From Macrolepiota albuminosa (Eukaryota; Basidiomycota; Agaricomycetes; Agaricales; Agaricaceae): a stretch of DNA of 64,000 nt. The DNA lies in assembly GCA_027475525.1 (NCBI GenBank), contig JAMWFC010000116.1, positions 496,001 through 560,000 of the forward strand. The letters are read 5' to 3'. Position 1 is the first letter of the stretch, and every line of letters begins with the position of its first letter. Shown in pieces: positions 1-11,030 of this stretch. The translations under genes and the position numbers were made by a program. The notes under the pieces were generated by a model. It saw only the letters and a program-made list of their open reading frames with translations, did no database searches and was not told the origin of the DNA.

Positions 1-871
1 TACATTTACAAGGGCCATGATAGGACAACTTTGGAAATTGCTAGAGGAGAGAGGGATGAAATCAAGGAATACTTGGATGCCAGATACATTTCTGCTCCTG
101 AGGCTTGCTGGCACATCTTTGAATTCAACATGCATGCTGAATATCCTTCAGTATACAGATTGCCTGTGCACTTGAAAAATCAACATGAAGTTTATTTTTC
201 AGATGATGAACCAATACAGGTGGTAGCTGCTAGACCCAATGCAGACAAAACTGCAATCACAGCTTGGTTTGAAGCCAATACCAGGTTTCTCAATAATAAC
301 ATCACTTATCAGCACTTTCCAACCAAGTTTGTTTATGAGGAATCTAAATGGAGTTGGAAGGAGAGGCAGAGAAGGACAGCAATTGGGAGGATGTATTTTG
401 CTTCTCCAAGACAGGGAAAAAGATTTTATCTCAGGATGCTTTTGATTGTTATGACCAATGCAACTTCATGGGCTGATCTCAGGACAATTAATGGCCATAT
501 CTATCCAACTTATCAGGAAGCATGCAAGGCTCTAGGTCTTTTGGAGGATGATGCAGAATGGAGGCAATGTCTCACTGAAGCTGCTCTAATCCAACTAGGA
601 TCAGCTCTCAGGCAGCTGTTTTGCACTATTCTATTCCACTGTGCTCCTGCCACTCCTGAGGATCTATAAGACAAATTTAAGCATTCTATCTGTGATGATC
701 TATGATACAAATTGGAACATACAAGACAGTACAGGGACTGAGTCTTTACCAATGAAGATGTTTATGACTATGGCCTTTATCTTATCAATGACACCTTGAT
801 GAATTTTGAGAAAACTCTGAAAGACTTTCCCAATATGCCAGAAGCTCAACAAAATTGGAATATAGTTCCAG

Positions 872-927
872 GTAATTGGCATTTGCATAAAAAATTGACT
901 TGAATACTGATTAAACTATTTTTCTAG
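872..927 (+). other. Spliceosomal intron in Helitron A
   Basis: A GTAATT donor and TTTCTAG acceptor bound 56 bp that contain an in-frame stop. Removing it joins ...IVPG to NRLLEDE..., which matches the uninterrupted protein of Helitron B (DIPDNWLLQDELSYDVE). The intron is absent from B. Confidence 0.65.
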
Positions 928-1674
928 GCAATAGGCTTTTAGAAGATGAAACCAATTATGATGTTGAGGAGCTAAAGCAAAGAGTGGAGAAAAACAAGGC
1001 CAAGTTCAATATAGAACAACTAGAAATCTTTGATGCTGTCATGAACTCTGTGAACAACAATTTGGGCAGGATGCTATTCATTCACAGTGCTGGAGGATGT
1101 GGCAAAACCTTTGTCTGCAATATTCTGGCTGCTGCTATTCTTTCCAATGAAGATGTGGCATTATGTATAGTATCATCTGAGATTGCTGCCTTATTGTTGG
1201 AAGGAGGTAGAACAGCTCATTCAAGATTCAAAATTCCCATACCTGCTCTTAACACATCTATTGCCAATATTAAGAGAGGAACTCAGTTATCACAGCTCAT
1301 ACTTTGCACCAAGGTTGTTACTTGGGATGAAGTTTCAATGCAACACAAAAATGCCATTGACTCTGTAGATCGTGGCTTCAGGGACATCTTTGATAATGAC
1401 ATTTCTTTTGGTGGAGTTACTGTGGTTTTTGGAGGGGACTTTAGACAAACTCTTCCAGTGGTTCCACATGGACTCAGGCAGCAGATAATTGCTGCTTCAC
1501 TCAAAAGAGGCCGACTTTGGGATTATATTGAAGTCCACTACTTGGTCCAAAATATGAGATTGAATCAGACTGCAGAGAATATTGCTCATATAGCTTGATT
1601 GTTAGATGTTAGTGCAGGGAAAAATCTAGGACCTGGAGAAACAGTCAAACTGCATGGAAGGATAATCTGTGATG

Positions 1675-1828
1675 ACAATTCTATCACTGGATTGATTTCT
1701 TCCACATATCCTGATATTGGTCATCCTCAAAATGATCAGTATTACCTGGACACAATTCTATCACTGGATTGATTTCTTCCACATATCCTGATATTGGTCA
1801 TCCTCAAAATGATTAGTATTACCTGGAC
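1675..1828. repeat. 77-bp tandem duplication #1
   Basis: Two adjacent copies (1675-1751, 1752-1828) differ at one base (C/T). They break the helicase frame of Helitron A. Copy C has only one copy at the equivalent place. Confidence 0.9.
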
Positions 1829-2294
1829 TGGACTATTCTTTCTGACAAGAACTCTGATATAGAGGAGATCAATGCAGAAGTTCTAGAGAGATATCCAGGA
1901 GAAGAAAGGATCTTACAGAGTGCAGACTCTAATCTCTTTGATAACAGGAACCCTGATGGCCTTGCATTATATTCTGTGGAATATCTCAACTCTTTGAAAG
2001 CCAGTAGTTTGCCTTTGGCCAAACTGGCTTTGAAGGTTGGAGTTCCTGTCATGCTCCTCAGAAATCTGGATACAACTAAAGGACTTTGCAATGGAACAAG
2101 AATGATTGTCACTCACATCAGCACCAGAGTCCCCAGATGTTGTATTATCAGTGAAGATGCCAAGTTTGCAGGTTCAACTGTTTTAATTCTAAGGATCAAT
2201 CTAGATGCCTCTGAAGAGGATTTGCCATACCATTATGCAGGAGACAGTTTCCAATTTGATTGGCCTTCACTATGACTATCAACAAGTCTCAAAA

Positions 2295-2448
2295 GCAATC
2301 AGTCAAGCATGTTGGATTGGACCTTCGATCACTGGTTTTTACACATGGCCAACTCTATGTTGCACTTTCTCGCAATCAGTCAAGCATGTTGGATTGGACC
2401 TTCGATCACTGGTTTTTACACATGGCCAACTCTATGTTGCACTTTCTC
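2295..2448. repeat. 77-bp tandem duplication #2
   Basis: Identical adjacent copies (2295-2371, 2372-2448) lie in the helicase C-terminus. Copies B and C carry the segment once. Confidence 0.92.
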
Positions 2449-2894
2449 AATGCACATCAGGAGATCGTATCAAGGTGATTCTGTCAGAAGAAAATACATC
2501 AAAAACAACTGCAAATATTGTGTATCAAGAAGTCCTCTATGGTTTACAAATGTAAGTGTGATTTTTGATTAACTACTTATTACTAACTTTTATATTTTAG
2601 CATCTAACTTGATATTTGTCAATACTGTATATATAACTTAGAATAGTAGCATTATTTCTTGGGTTTACAAATGTGAGTGTGATTGTTAATTACTTACTTC
2701 TTACTAACTTTTATATTTTAGCATCTAACTTGATATTTGTTGATACTGTACTAATAGAATATATATAACTTGGAATTGTAGCATTATTTCTTGATAAATG
2801 TGAAACTCTCTATTTGTTAACAACTTATGCCAGAATCAGTAAGACATAATGAAAGTAAGATTATGATAGAAGCTGAGTTACTAAGATACATATT

Positions 2895-3126
2895 TAGAAC
2901 CTCTAACCAAATGAAGTGAGGTTGAAGTGGAGACTAAATTACTTATATACATACTTGGAGCCCTAATCAAACAAAGTGAGGTTGGGGTGGAGGCTAAGTT
3001 ACTTATACATACTTGGAGCCCTAACCAAATGAAGTGAGGTTGGGGTGAAGGCTTAGTTGGGGGGTTTTGGAGGCGAAGCCCCCAATAAGCTACAAAATTT
3101 GTGCCAAAGACATGAATCATAGCTCA
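2895..3126 (+). repeat. Helitron A 3' terminal hairpin modules
   Basis: Three modules of the form AACC-[~11 nt ending AAGTGA]-GGTT lie near 2897, 2961 and 3021. They are followed by a GGAGGCGAAGCCCCC hairpin near 3070 and a decayed terminal palindrome ending in CTCA at 3126. Confidence 0.8.
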
Positions 3127-4386
3127 TCTCTATATAGAATTGGACGACCTGTGTGAACTTGATCCTTTTTTGGCACTGCTGACCTAAGATTTGTCAGAAT
3201 ATCAAAATCTTAGCTAATCTTTGTCAGCAGCTTATCAAATAAGCTGACTTTGAATTTGTAGCTGTGCAATTTTCGGAGTCCATCAAATCCATCAATCCAT
3301 CTGTTGATTATCTACATCCTTCATCTCTGTCTTCCTTTCAACAAACATACTATACTCTTGCTCTATTCTGTAAGGATGCCTACTGATCTTTTGATGATGT
3401 GTACTTTCTGATAACTTTTAAAGGGTTTTGTTGCTTATTTTGTTGTGTATGGATTTTTTATCAAATCTGTAGCTGATCTGAAATTGATAAGCTGAAAACA
3501 CTTTCAGATTCACCCATCTATTGTGTCAGGACTGTTTTTTTGGAGGTTTACTGGCTTTTTGACTTGAAAGTATGTATTTTGAATAAGATTTTATAGCTGA
3601 TTTCAGGACTGTTTTTTTGGAGGTTTACTGGCTTTTTGACTTGAAAGTATGTATTTTGAATAAGATTTTATAGCTGATCTTTATAATTTTAGAATTTAAA
3701 TTTATATTCAGAAAATTGCTAAGAAATATATATTTTTTGGAGGAGATTTTATAAGTATGATTAGTGTTCTACTTGATTTATAGTTTCTAATAACTTTTCA
3801 AGATTTTTGCATCTTACTTTTGTCTGAAGATTTACTGGCTTTTTGAATTGAAAGTAAGTATTTAATAATCGATCTTTATAAATATTTATTAATTAAGCTT
3901 TTTATTTGTTTTTTATTGAACTGTTGAAAAGTAGGTATTTATCATTTTTTCTGATAACTAATATTCATAGTTTTATAGTAATCTTTTTATTTTTCAAATT
4001 TCAATTTGAAAATTCTCTTTTTTCAACATCTTTAAGCTTTTTTGTTTTAAAAGTATGCATTTATATTTATATATATAATAACTAATATTCAGTGTTTTTC
4101 AGTCAATTTTTTTTTGGCTAAAAATTATATTTTCAATTGTTAAGCTTTATTTTTTTCAAAGTATGTATAGATTTTTATTATATTCAATTTCTATTCTAAT
4201 GTTAATATATAGAATATCATATTATTTGTATTACTGCTATTTTATATATATATTTATAAATTGCTTAGTAAGTAGCATTTTTATATTATTTTAAATATAC
4301 ATTTAATCTATATTATTAGACACAATCATGTAAATGTCTTCTTTTTTGCTTTTTATTAATTTTTATATTAAAAAATTTAATTTAGG
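3127..4386 (+). other. AT-rich leader of Helitron B
   Basis: No convincing ORF is present. The stretch is AT-rich with T-runs. It contains a 77-bp tandem duplication and ends in a polypyrimidine/TTTAG sequence at 4381-4385 that could be a 3' splice site leading into the open frame that starts at 4387. A first coding exon was not identified. Confidence 0.45.
3527..3680. repeat. 77-bp tandem duplication #3
   Basis: Identical adjacent copies (3527-3603, 3604-3680) lie in noncoding AT-rich sequence. Confidence 0.92.
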
Positions 4387-6358
4387 TCATCTTCTACTAA
4401 TCAAAATCAAGTTCCTACTACTCCTAAAAGTCAAAGACAACAATCTCGCACTCAGAGTCGACTTCAGCAACTTCAAATGACTGATCCTGATGATCGTCGT
4501 GCAAATAGAAGTAACAGATTTCTGAATAGTGGTGCTATATCTATAGCACCTCTTCATTTTGAGTCAATTGCACAAAATAGTCATGCTTCCAATTCTGTAG
4601 TTACTGCTCCTGGAACTTCTGAGAGACTTGATGTTCCTATTAGACAGCCTGCTGCTGTCAATGATCCTTTTTCCTTTAATATACCTGAGACTCATTTACC
4701 TGAGGGTTGGGATGCTCCTTTGCAGAATCCTATTCCTCAATATGTGCCACCTGCACCTGTACCTTTAAGAAACAGAAGACAAAGACAAATTAATCAACCT
4801 GCTCAGTCTACATCTACATTTATTTCTCCTGCTCCTATTGCAAATATTCCATCTGCTAGGCAATCCTCTAATGCTACCTTTACATCTTCTTCAAGACTTA
4901 GAGGTCCATTACATGATATATCCAGTGGACATGCAGATCCTGCACTTAATAATTTAACACGAGGAGATATTGCATATAGGGAGATGGCATCTAATCATGA
5001 ACAAAGATTGAATTATTTTTATGAGCAAGAAGGTCAAAGAAATGCTGCTGAACGACAGCAAGCACTTCTTGCATTATCACAACAACAAAGAATGAGACAT
5101 GTTGCAGCACAACAACAAGCATTAGCTGTTGCACAAGAGCAAGAAAGACAGAGAATTTTAGCTAATTTACAAGAACAAGAAAGATTAAGACAAGATGAAA
5201 TACAAAGACAGGCTCAAAATGCTGCTATAGCTGAGTAGCTAATTTACAAGAACAAGAAAGATTAAGACAAGATGAAATACAAAGACAGGCTCAAAATGCT
5301 GCTATAGCTGAGTTAAGAGCTCAACAAGCAAATATAAATCATGATCCAGAATATGGACCTTTGAATGAAGTTATAGCTCAAAGAATCTTAAATTTCTGGG
5401 AACATGAATTAGAAGAAAATGTTAATGATGTTAATGATCATGATCAGCAAAATCTTGCTTTTCAAGAAAATATTGAGTTGATAAATATCCAAGCAGCTTG
5501 GAATCAATTAATACAAAATCCTCTTGAATACTTTGAAGAACCTATGCAAAATATAAATAATCTTGAAGAGCAGAATTTAAATAATCACAATCCTGCAATA
5601 CATATACCAGAAGAACAAAATATATTACAAGAAGTTGAAGTTGAAAATCAACCAGCTCAAAGACCAAATCGTTGAGGTCAACAAAGAAATGCTTTGCTTC
5701 TACGAGGAAGACAATCTTATATAAATGAACCTGAAAAGCATAATATTGGATCTATGAATATTTTATGCCCACATTGTCAAGCTTTACATTTTGATTCTGA
5801 AAAACTTAGTAAATCTACTTGAAATATCCAAAATTTGGCATATATTGCTTATAAGGTCAAATTGTTTTACCCAAATTGAAAAATGCTCCACATGAACTTC
5901 TTGATTTATTACATGGCCATCATCTTCTTTCTCAAGCTTTTAAAGCACATATTCGTCAATATAATGCAGCATTTGCATTTACTTCTTTAGGTGTAAAAAT
6001 TGATCATGCTATTACAAATGCTCCAGGCCCATATAGTTTTCGAATTAATAGAGAACTTCATCATCTGACAGGTGCTTTACTTCCTACTGAAGGTCATAAT
6101 TCTATATATGCACAATTATATTTTTATGATCATAATGAACAATTAACTTTACGACAATGTAATAATCCTAGATTAGATCCAGCAATTATGGCAATCTTGC
6201 AAGATATGATTTAGCGTGTTAATCCATATATTGGTTTATATAAACAAGCTTATCAAATTATGAGAGATGTTCCAGAGAATCAGCCACAAAAAATTTATAT
6301 CAAACTTCGAGCTGATTTTGAAGATCATAGAAGATATAACAATCCTGTTAAAGTATGA
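4387..6358 (+). pseudogene. Helitron B N-terminal region
   Basis: An open frame begins at 4387 after a possible splice acceptor, with the first ATG at 4477. It encodes a low-complexity Ser/Pro/Asn segment, then a Gln/Glu-rich coiled coil (about 5000-5310), an Asn/Glu-rich acidic stretch (5361-5675), a CxxC zinc-binding motif (CPHCQALHF near 5767), and the conserved block 'SLGVKIDHAITNAPGPYSF' with 'LHHLTGALLPTEG' (5980-6100) that precedes Rep in fungal Helitron proteins. In-frame stops lie at 5673-5675, near 5820, 5877 and 6212. The break at 5237 is the 77-bp duplication. Known role in the family: N-terminal accessory domains of the RepHel transposase. The full length matches the expected order, so this is a decayed copy rather than a fragment. 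Confidence 0.75.
5160..5313. repeat. 77-bp tandem duplication #4
   Basis: Adjacent copies (about 5160-5236 and 5237-5313) lie in the Gln-rich coiled-coil coding region and create the stop at 5238. Confidence 0.92.
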
Positions 6359-6687
6359 CGGGTCAGCTTGATGGTCCCTACTATACCTCTTCTCTTTCTT
6401 TTCTTTTCTTTACTTACTTTCTTTACTTACATTCTACTCTATGCGCCACCATTCTGTTTCTCTAGTGTTTGCAACACTTTGTTGCAAACCTTATTTGGAT
6501 ACTTACATTACATACACAAATGTTTTTTTTCCTCAGTTGTCTCCACTCGTTGTGACATCTGAGGGTATGTTACACTTAATCTATTTACATGCCCTGTACT
6601 TAATCAACTCTGTAGTTTGATTACTTACAGGCACTAAATATAGTTGTCTCCACTCGTTGCAACATTTGAGGTTTGATTACTTACAAA
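6359..6687 (+). other. Insertion or unspliced intron within Helitron B coding region
   Basis: Helitron protein homology stops near 6355 (...RRYNNPVKV) and resumes near 6688 (NPNEQEGVAAVIPGDG). The ~330 bp between is pyrimidine-rich and noncoding, with two related blocks: 'gttgtctccactcgttg' occurs at about 6537 and 6643. No clear target duplication is visible and the splice sites are not obvious. Confidence 0.55.
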
Positions 6688-8420
6688 TCCAAATGAACAA
6701 GAAGGAGTAGCTGCTGTTATTCCTGGAGATGGTTCTGAAGAGCGTTCTAATCATCAAGATATAATTTTGCATTTGCATGATGGTTAGCTAAAACAAATTA
6801 GTCATTTACACTCAGCATATACACCATTACACTACACACTTATATTTCCAACTGGAGAACATGGATTTCATTCAAATATTCCTTCTCAGTCTGAACCACA
6901 AGGTCAGCATAGAACAGAATATATTACTGATACTGCTTATTATGCTTATCGGCTTCAACAAAGAACTTCAGAAGCTAATGCTGCTTTGCTTTGGAGTGGT
7001 AAATTATTTCAGCAATATATTGTTGATGCATGGGCTTCAATTGAATAAAGCAAACTTAATTGGGTTAGACATAATCAAAAAAAAATTAAAGCTGAAGTAT
7101 ATCAAGGTGTTGTTGATGCTGCTGCTGGAGATGAAGAATTACCACATCAAAGCCGTTGTGTTATTCTTCCTGCATCTCATACAGGAAGTGAAAGACAAAT
7201 GCAACAACTTTTTCAAGATTCTATGGCTATTTGTAGACATTTTTGAAAACCTGATATTTTTATGACTATGACTGCAAATCCAAAGTGGACTGAAATTGAA
7301 GAAGCTCTTTTAAAAGAACCTACTATTAATGGAAAAAAACAAACAGCTGCTGATCGACCTGATATTGTTGCACGTGTTTTTGAACTAAAGAAAAATGCTA
7401 TTTTAAAAGAACTTAAAGATGGTATTTTTGGAAATGTAGTAGCACATGTGCACACTATTGAATTTCAGAAAAGAGGTTTACCACATATGCATATTTTAAT
7501 ATTTCTTCATGAACAGCATAGAATTAGAGATGCAACACAAGTTGATTCTATAGTTTCAGCTCAAATTCCTGATCCAGTTACTCAGCCTGAACTTTATAAA
7601 GTTATTACTACAAATATGGTTCATGGTCCATGTGGAAATATAAAGCCAGATGCTAAATGTATGGTAGATGGAAAATGTTCAAAAAGATATCCAAAAGAAT
7701 TTCGAGAAACAACTCATTTTGGTGACAATGGATATCCTCAATATGCTCGACCTCACAATGGTCATCATTTTGTAAAAAATGGTCATCATTATGATAATTG
7801 TGATGTTGTACCATATAATCCTTATCTTTCAGCAAAATATCAATGCCATTAAAAAATGGTCATCATTATGATAATTGTGATGTTGTACCATATAATCCTT
7901 ATCTTTCAGCAAAATATCAATGCCATATCAATGTTGAAATATGTGCTTCAGTTAAAGCAATCAAATATATTCATAAATATATTTATAAAGGACATGATTG
8001 TACTACATTAGAAATTTTTAGAGAGCCAAATCAAAGAGATGAAATTAAAGAACATTTAGATGCTTGATATATCTCAGCTCCTGAAGCATGCTGGCATATT
8101 TTTGAATTTAATATGCATGCTAAAGAGCCTTTTATTTATCGTCTTCCTGTATATTTAAAAGGTCAACATGAAGTTTTTTACCAAGATAATGAATCTTTGG
8201 AAGCTGTTGCTACTAGAGAAAATTTAGGAAAGACTGCTTTGACTGCTTGGTTTGAAGCTAATCAAAAATTTCCAAACAATAATACTACTTATCAAAATTT
8301 TCCTACAAAATTTGTATATGAAGCAAAAACACGAAGTTGGAAAAATCGGCAAAGAGGATATGCAATTGGAAGAATGTATTTTGCTTCATCTTCTCAAGGA
8401 GAGAGATTTTCTTTCTGAAT
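6688..8420 (+). pseudogene. Helitron B Rep (HUH endonuclease) domain
   Basis: This frame-broken region encodes the helitron helicase-like/Rep domain: 'WSGKLFQQYIVDAWA' (near 6990), 'MTMTANPKW' (7262), then the HUH metal-binding motif 'GLPHMHILIFL' (HMH around 7484-7492), 'HGPCG' and 'CSKRYPKEF' (7620-7710), and the catalytic-tyrosine motif 'IKYIHKYIYKGHD' (about 7960-7998). The known role is nicking and rejoining of DNA strands in rolling-circle transposition. Stops at 6785-6787 (TAG), 7046-7048 (TAA), 7244-7246 (TGA) and 8065-8067 are single-base changes. The break at 7850 is a 77-bp duplication. All metal and tyrosine motifs survive. Confidence 0.8.
7773..7926. repeat. 77-bp tandem duplication #5
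   Basis: Identical adjacent copies (7773-7849, 7850-7926) lie inside the Rep domain and split it into two overlapping frames. Confidence 0.92.
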
Positions 8421-10421
8421 GCTTCTGACTGTTGTAATGAATGCTACATCATGGATTGAATTGAAAACAGTTAATGACATTGAATATAGAACATATAAAG
8501 AAGCATATAATGTCCGTGGTCTTTTAAAAGATGATGCAAAATAGATTCAATGTTTAGGTGAAGCTGCTCCAATGCAAACAGGAACAACTCTTCGATTACT
8601 TTTTTGTACTATTTTACTTTACTGTGCTCCTACTACTCCTGAAGATCTTTGGAATCGCTTTAAACAATATATTTGTGATGATCTTCAACGCAGATTAGAA
8701 AGAATGAGACAATATAGAGGTCGGCATTTTGAAGAAGAAACAATATATGATTATGGTCTTTATCTTATTAATGAAAAATTAATGCAGTCAGGAAAAACTT
8801 TAAAAGATTTTCCAAATATGCCATTACCTACAGGACCTTCTGAAAATGAAATGTGGAATGATATTCCTGATAATTGGCTATTACAAGATGAGTTAAGTTA
8901 TGATGTTGAAGCATTGAAAAGAACTGTTAATGAAAACAAAGCCAAGTTCAATATTGAATAGTCAAATGTTTTTGATGCTGTTATAAATTCTGTAAATAAC
9001 AATTTTGGAAAAATGATCTTTTTTCACAGTGCAAGTAGATGTGGAAAGACTTTTGTTTGCAATACTCTAGCTGCTGCTATTCGTTCTAATAGAAATGTTG
9101 CATTATGTGTAGCATCATCTGGAATTGCTGCTTTGCTATTAGAAGGTGGTCGTACTGTGCATTCACGCTTTAAAATACCAATTCCTGCTATAGATACTTC
9201 TGTTGCAAATATTAAACAGGGAACAAATTTACATCAAGTTATCGTACAAACAAAACTTATAATTTGGGATGAAGTTCCAATGCAACATAAAAATGCTATT
9301 GATTCTGTAGATCGTGCTTTAAGAGATGTTTTAAATAATGACAAACCATTTGGTGGAATTACTATAGTTTTTGGAGGAGATTTTCGACAAACATTACCAG
9401 TTATTCCAAGAGGATTGAGGCAACAGATTATTGCTGCTTCTTTAAGTAAAGGAAGATTGTGGAAAGAAATTGAAGTATTTTATTTAGTTCAAAATATGCG
9501 CTTAGAACAAACTCCAGAAAATGTTGCTCATGCAGCTTGGTTATTGGATATTGGTGCAGGAAAAAATTTAGGGCCTGGAGAAACAATTCAAATTCCAGAA
9601 ACAATGATGTGCAATGATAACTCAATTAAAGGCCTAATTGCATCTACATATCCTGACATTGCACATGCTCATAATGATCAATATTATCTAGATCGAACAA
9701 TTCTTTCATGTACAAATTCTGATGTAGATGATATCAACTTAAAAGTCCTTAATCAATTTTCAGGTGAAGAAAAAATATTGTGGAGTGCAGATTCTGTACA
9801 CATTGAATCTCATAATAACAATGCATTTCCACCATATCCTATGGAATATCTTAATTCTTTAGCTGCAAGTGGATTACCTTTAGCAAAATTAGTTTTAAAA
9901 ATTGGTGTTCCAGTCATGCTTCTTCGAAATCTTGATCCATCTAAAGGTCTTTGCAATGGAACAAGAATGATAGTTACAAATATTGGCCGCCGTGTTTTGC
10001 AATGTCGAATTATCAGTGGTGATGCTAAATTTGCAGGATCTTCTGTTTTTATTCCAAGAATCAATCTTGATGCATCTGAAGAAGATCTTCCTATTCCATT
10101 GCGTAGAAGACAATTTCCTATTTGTTTAGCATTTGCTATGACTATAAATAAATCACAAGGCCAATCAGTCAAACATGTTGTAGAAGACAATTTCCTATTT
10201 GTTTAGCATTTGCTATGACTATAAATAAATCACAAGGCCAATCAGTCAAACATGTTGGATTGAATCTTCAATCACTAGTTTTTTCACATGGGCAGCTTTA
10301 TGTAGCACTTTCTCAATGTACATCAGGTAATCGTATCAAAGTTATTTTATTACCAGAAAATACATCACAAAGAACAACTAATATTATATATCAAGAAATT
10401 TTAAGTGGTTTACAAATGTAA
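8421..10421 (+). pseudogene. Helitron B PIF1-like helicase domain
   Basis: The linker ('CAPTTPEDLWNRFKQYICDDL' type, 8620-8690) leads into an SF1B helicase. Its longest open stretch is 9013-10206. Motifs: Walker A region 'SASRCGKT' (9031; GKT is kept but the preceding GG of copy A is SR here), Walker B 'IWDEVPMQHK' (9261), 'FGGDFRQTLPV' (9370), arginine-finger region 'NMRLEQTPENVAHAAW' (9493), '[17 protein letters not shown]' and '[11 protein letters not shown]' (to 10311). It ends at 10421. Stops at 8418, 8541 and 8959-8961 interrupt the link to Rep. The break at 10181 is a 77-bp duplication. Known role: 5'-3' DNA unwinding during rolling-circle transposition. It is not a host PIF1, because it is fused to Rep and lies within Helitron termini. 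Confidence 0.85.
10104..10257. repeat. 77-bp tandem duplication #6
   Basis: Identical adjacent copies (10104-10180, 10181-10257) end the 397-residue helicase frame prematurely. Confidence 0.92.
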
Positions 10422-11030
10422 GTCACTTTTAATAAAAAAAACAATATATAAAATTATAGCACTTAATAAAATAAATATAAGTAATAGCTGTTGTTAGAAG
10501 TATATTATGACAATATATAATATTGAAATTGATTTTAAAATTGAGTTATTTATATATATTTGAAATTTTAACCAAACAAAGTGAGGTTGAGGCTGAAATT
10601 TAGCACTGAGTTTTCTATACATATTTAAAGCCTTAACCGAACGAAGTGAGGTTAGGGTGGAGGTTGAGTGACTTATACATACTTGGAGCTCTAACCGAAC
10701 GAAGTGAGGTTAGAGTAGAGGCTATGTTGGAAAAAGTTTAAAGGCAAAGCTTCCAATGAAATACTAGCTGCATGCTGAAGGCATGAAGCAAAATTGAATT
10801 CAAAGCCTTAACCGAACGAAGTGAGGTTAAAGTAGAGACTAAGTTACTTATATATATTTGAAGCCTTAACCGAACGAAGTGAGGTTAAGGTGGAGGCTGA
10901 GTTACTTATACATACTTGGAGCCCTAACCAAATGAAGTGAGGTTAGGATGGAGGCTTAGTTGGGAGAGGTTTGGGGGCGAAGCCCCCAACGAGATGCTAG
11001 CTGCATGCCAAAGGCACGTGGCACAGCTCG
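10422..11030 (+). repeat. Helitron B 3' tail with inverted-repeat modules
   Basis: Six modules AACC-GAACGAAGTGA-GGTT lie near 10568, 10634, 10692, 10807, 10866 and 10924. Flanking bases extend the stems in matched fashion: CCTTAACC pairs with GGTTAAGG, and CTCTAACC with GGTTAGAG. A GGGGGCGAAGCCCCC hairpin near 10974 and a terminal palindrome (about 10991-11030) close the element. They probably serve as the rolling-circle terminator region. Confidence 0.8.

Larger units (their letters stand above)
1..2555 (+). pseudogene. Helitron A Rep/helicase protein (C-terminal part, broken)
   Basis: Continuous homology runs through three frames. It begins with the end of the Rep domain (YIYKGHD at position 1, the motif that follows the catalytic tyrosines in Helitron Rep), then the conserved 'ISAPEACWHIFEFNMH' block near 91-138. 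The PIF1-type SF1B helicase follows: Walker A 'GGCGKT' near 1093, Walker B 'WDEVSMQHK' near 1322, 'FGGDFRQTLPV' near 1430, 'GVPVMLLRNLD' near 2039, and 'HGQLYVALS' near 2347, before a stop at 2553-2555. The known role is single-strand nicking and unwinding for rolling-circle transposition. Stops occur near 667, 703, 741 and 1597. The breaks near 1752 and 2372 are 77-bp tandem duplications and may be assembly errors. A 56-bp GT-AG intron lies at 872-927. Nucleotide identity with copy C is very high, and with B much lower although the proteins align throughout. Confidence 0.85.
1..3126 (+). mobile_element. Helitron A, 5' end outside window
   Basis: The window opens inside the Rep (HUH nuclease) domain of a Helitron and runs through its PIF1-like helicase to a 3' terminus at 3126. 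The end is set by comparison with copies C, B and D: all finish in a terminal palindrome ending CTC[A/G] and are followed by T. Helitron B begins on the very next base. About 340 bp of AT-rich 3' UTR (itself an imperfect ~125-bp tandem repeat with two 'tttatattttagcatctaac' blocks near 2589 and 2709) separates the helicase stop from the terminal repeats. The copy carries several stops and two 77-bp duplications, so it is inactive as written. Confidence 0.85.
3127..11030 (+). mobile_element. Helitron B, nearly full length
   Basis: This is a 7.9-kb autonomous-type Helitron. Its 5' end is TC (TCTCTATATA at 3127), directly abutting the end of Helitron A. Its 3' end is CTCG at 11030, followed by T, with a terminal hairpin as in the other copies. 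It carries a long AT-rich leader, an N-terminal zinc-finger/OTU-less 'helitron helicase-like' region, the HUH Rep domain, a PIF1 helicase and a tail with six inverted-repeat modules. Coding sequence is markedly AT-richer than in A and C (synonymous positions mostly A/T). Three of its frame breaks coincide with 77-bp tandem duplications; about eight single-base nonsense changes remain. Confidence 0.85.

Noticed and set aside
984..10206. Host PIF1 DNA helicase genes
   Set aside because: The helicase motifs are fused to an HUH Rep domain and lie within defined Helitron ends, so they are transposon proteins.
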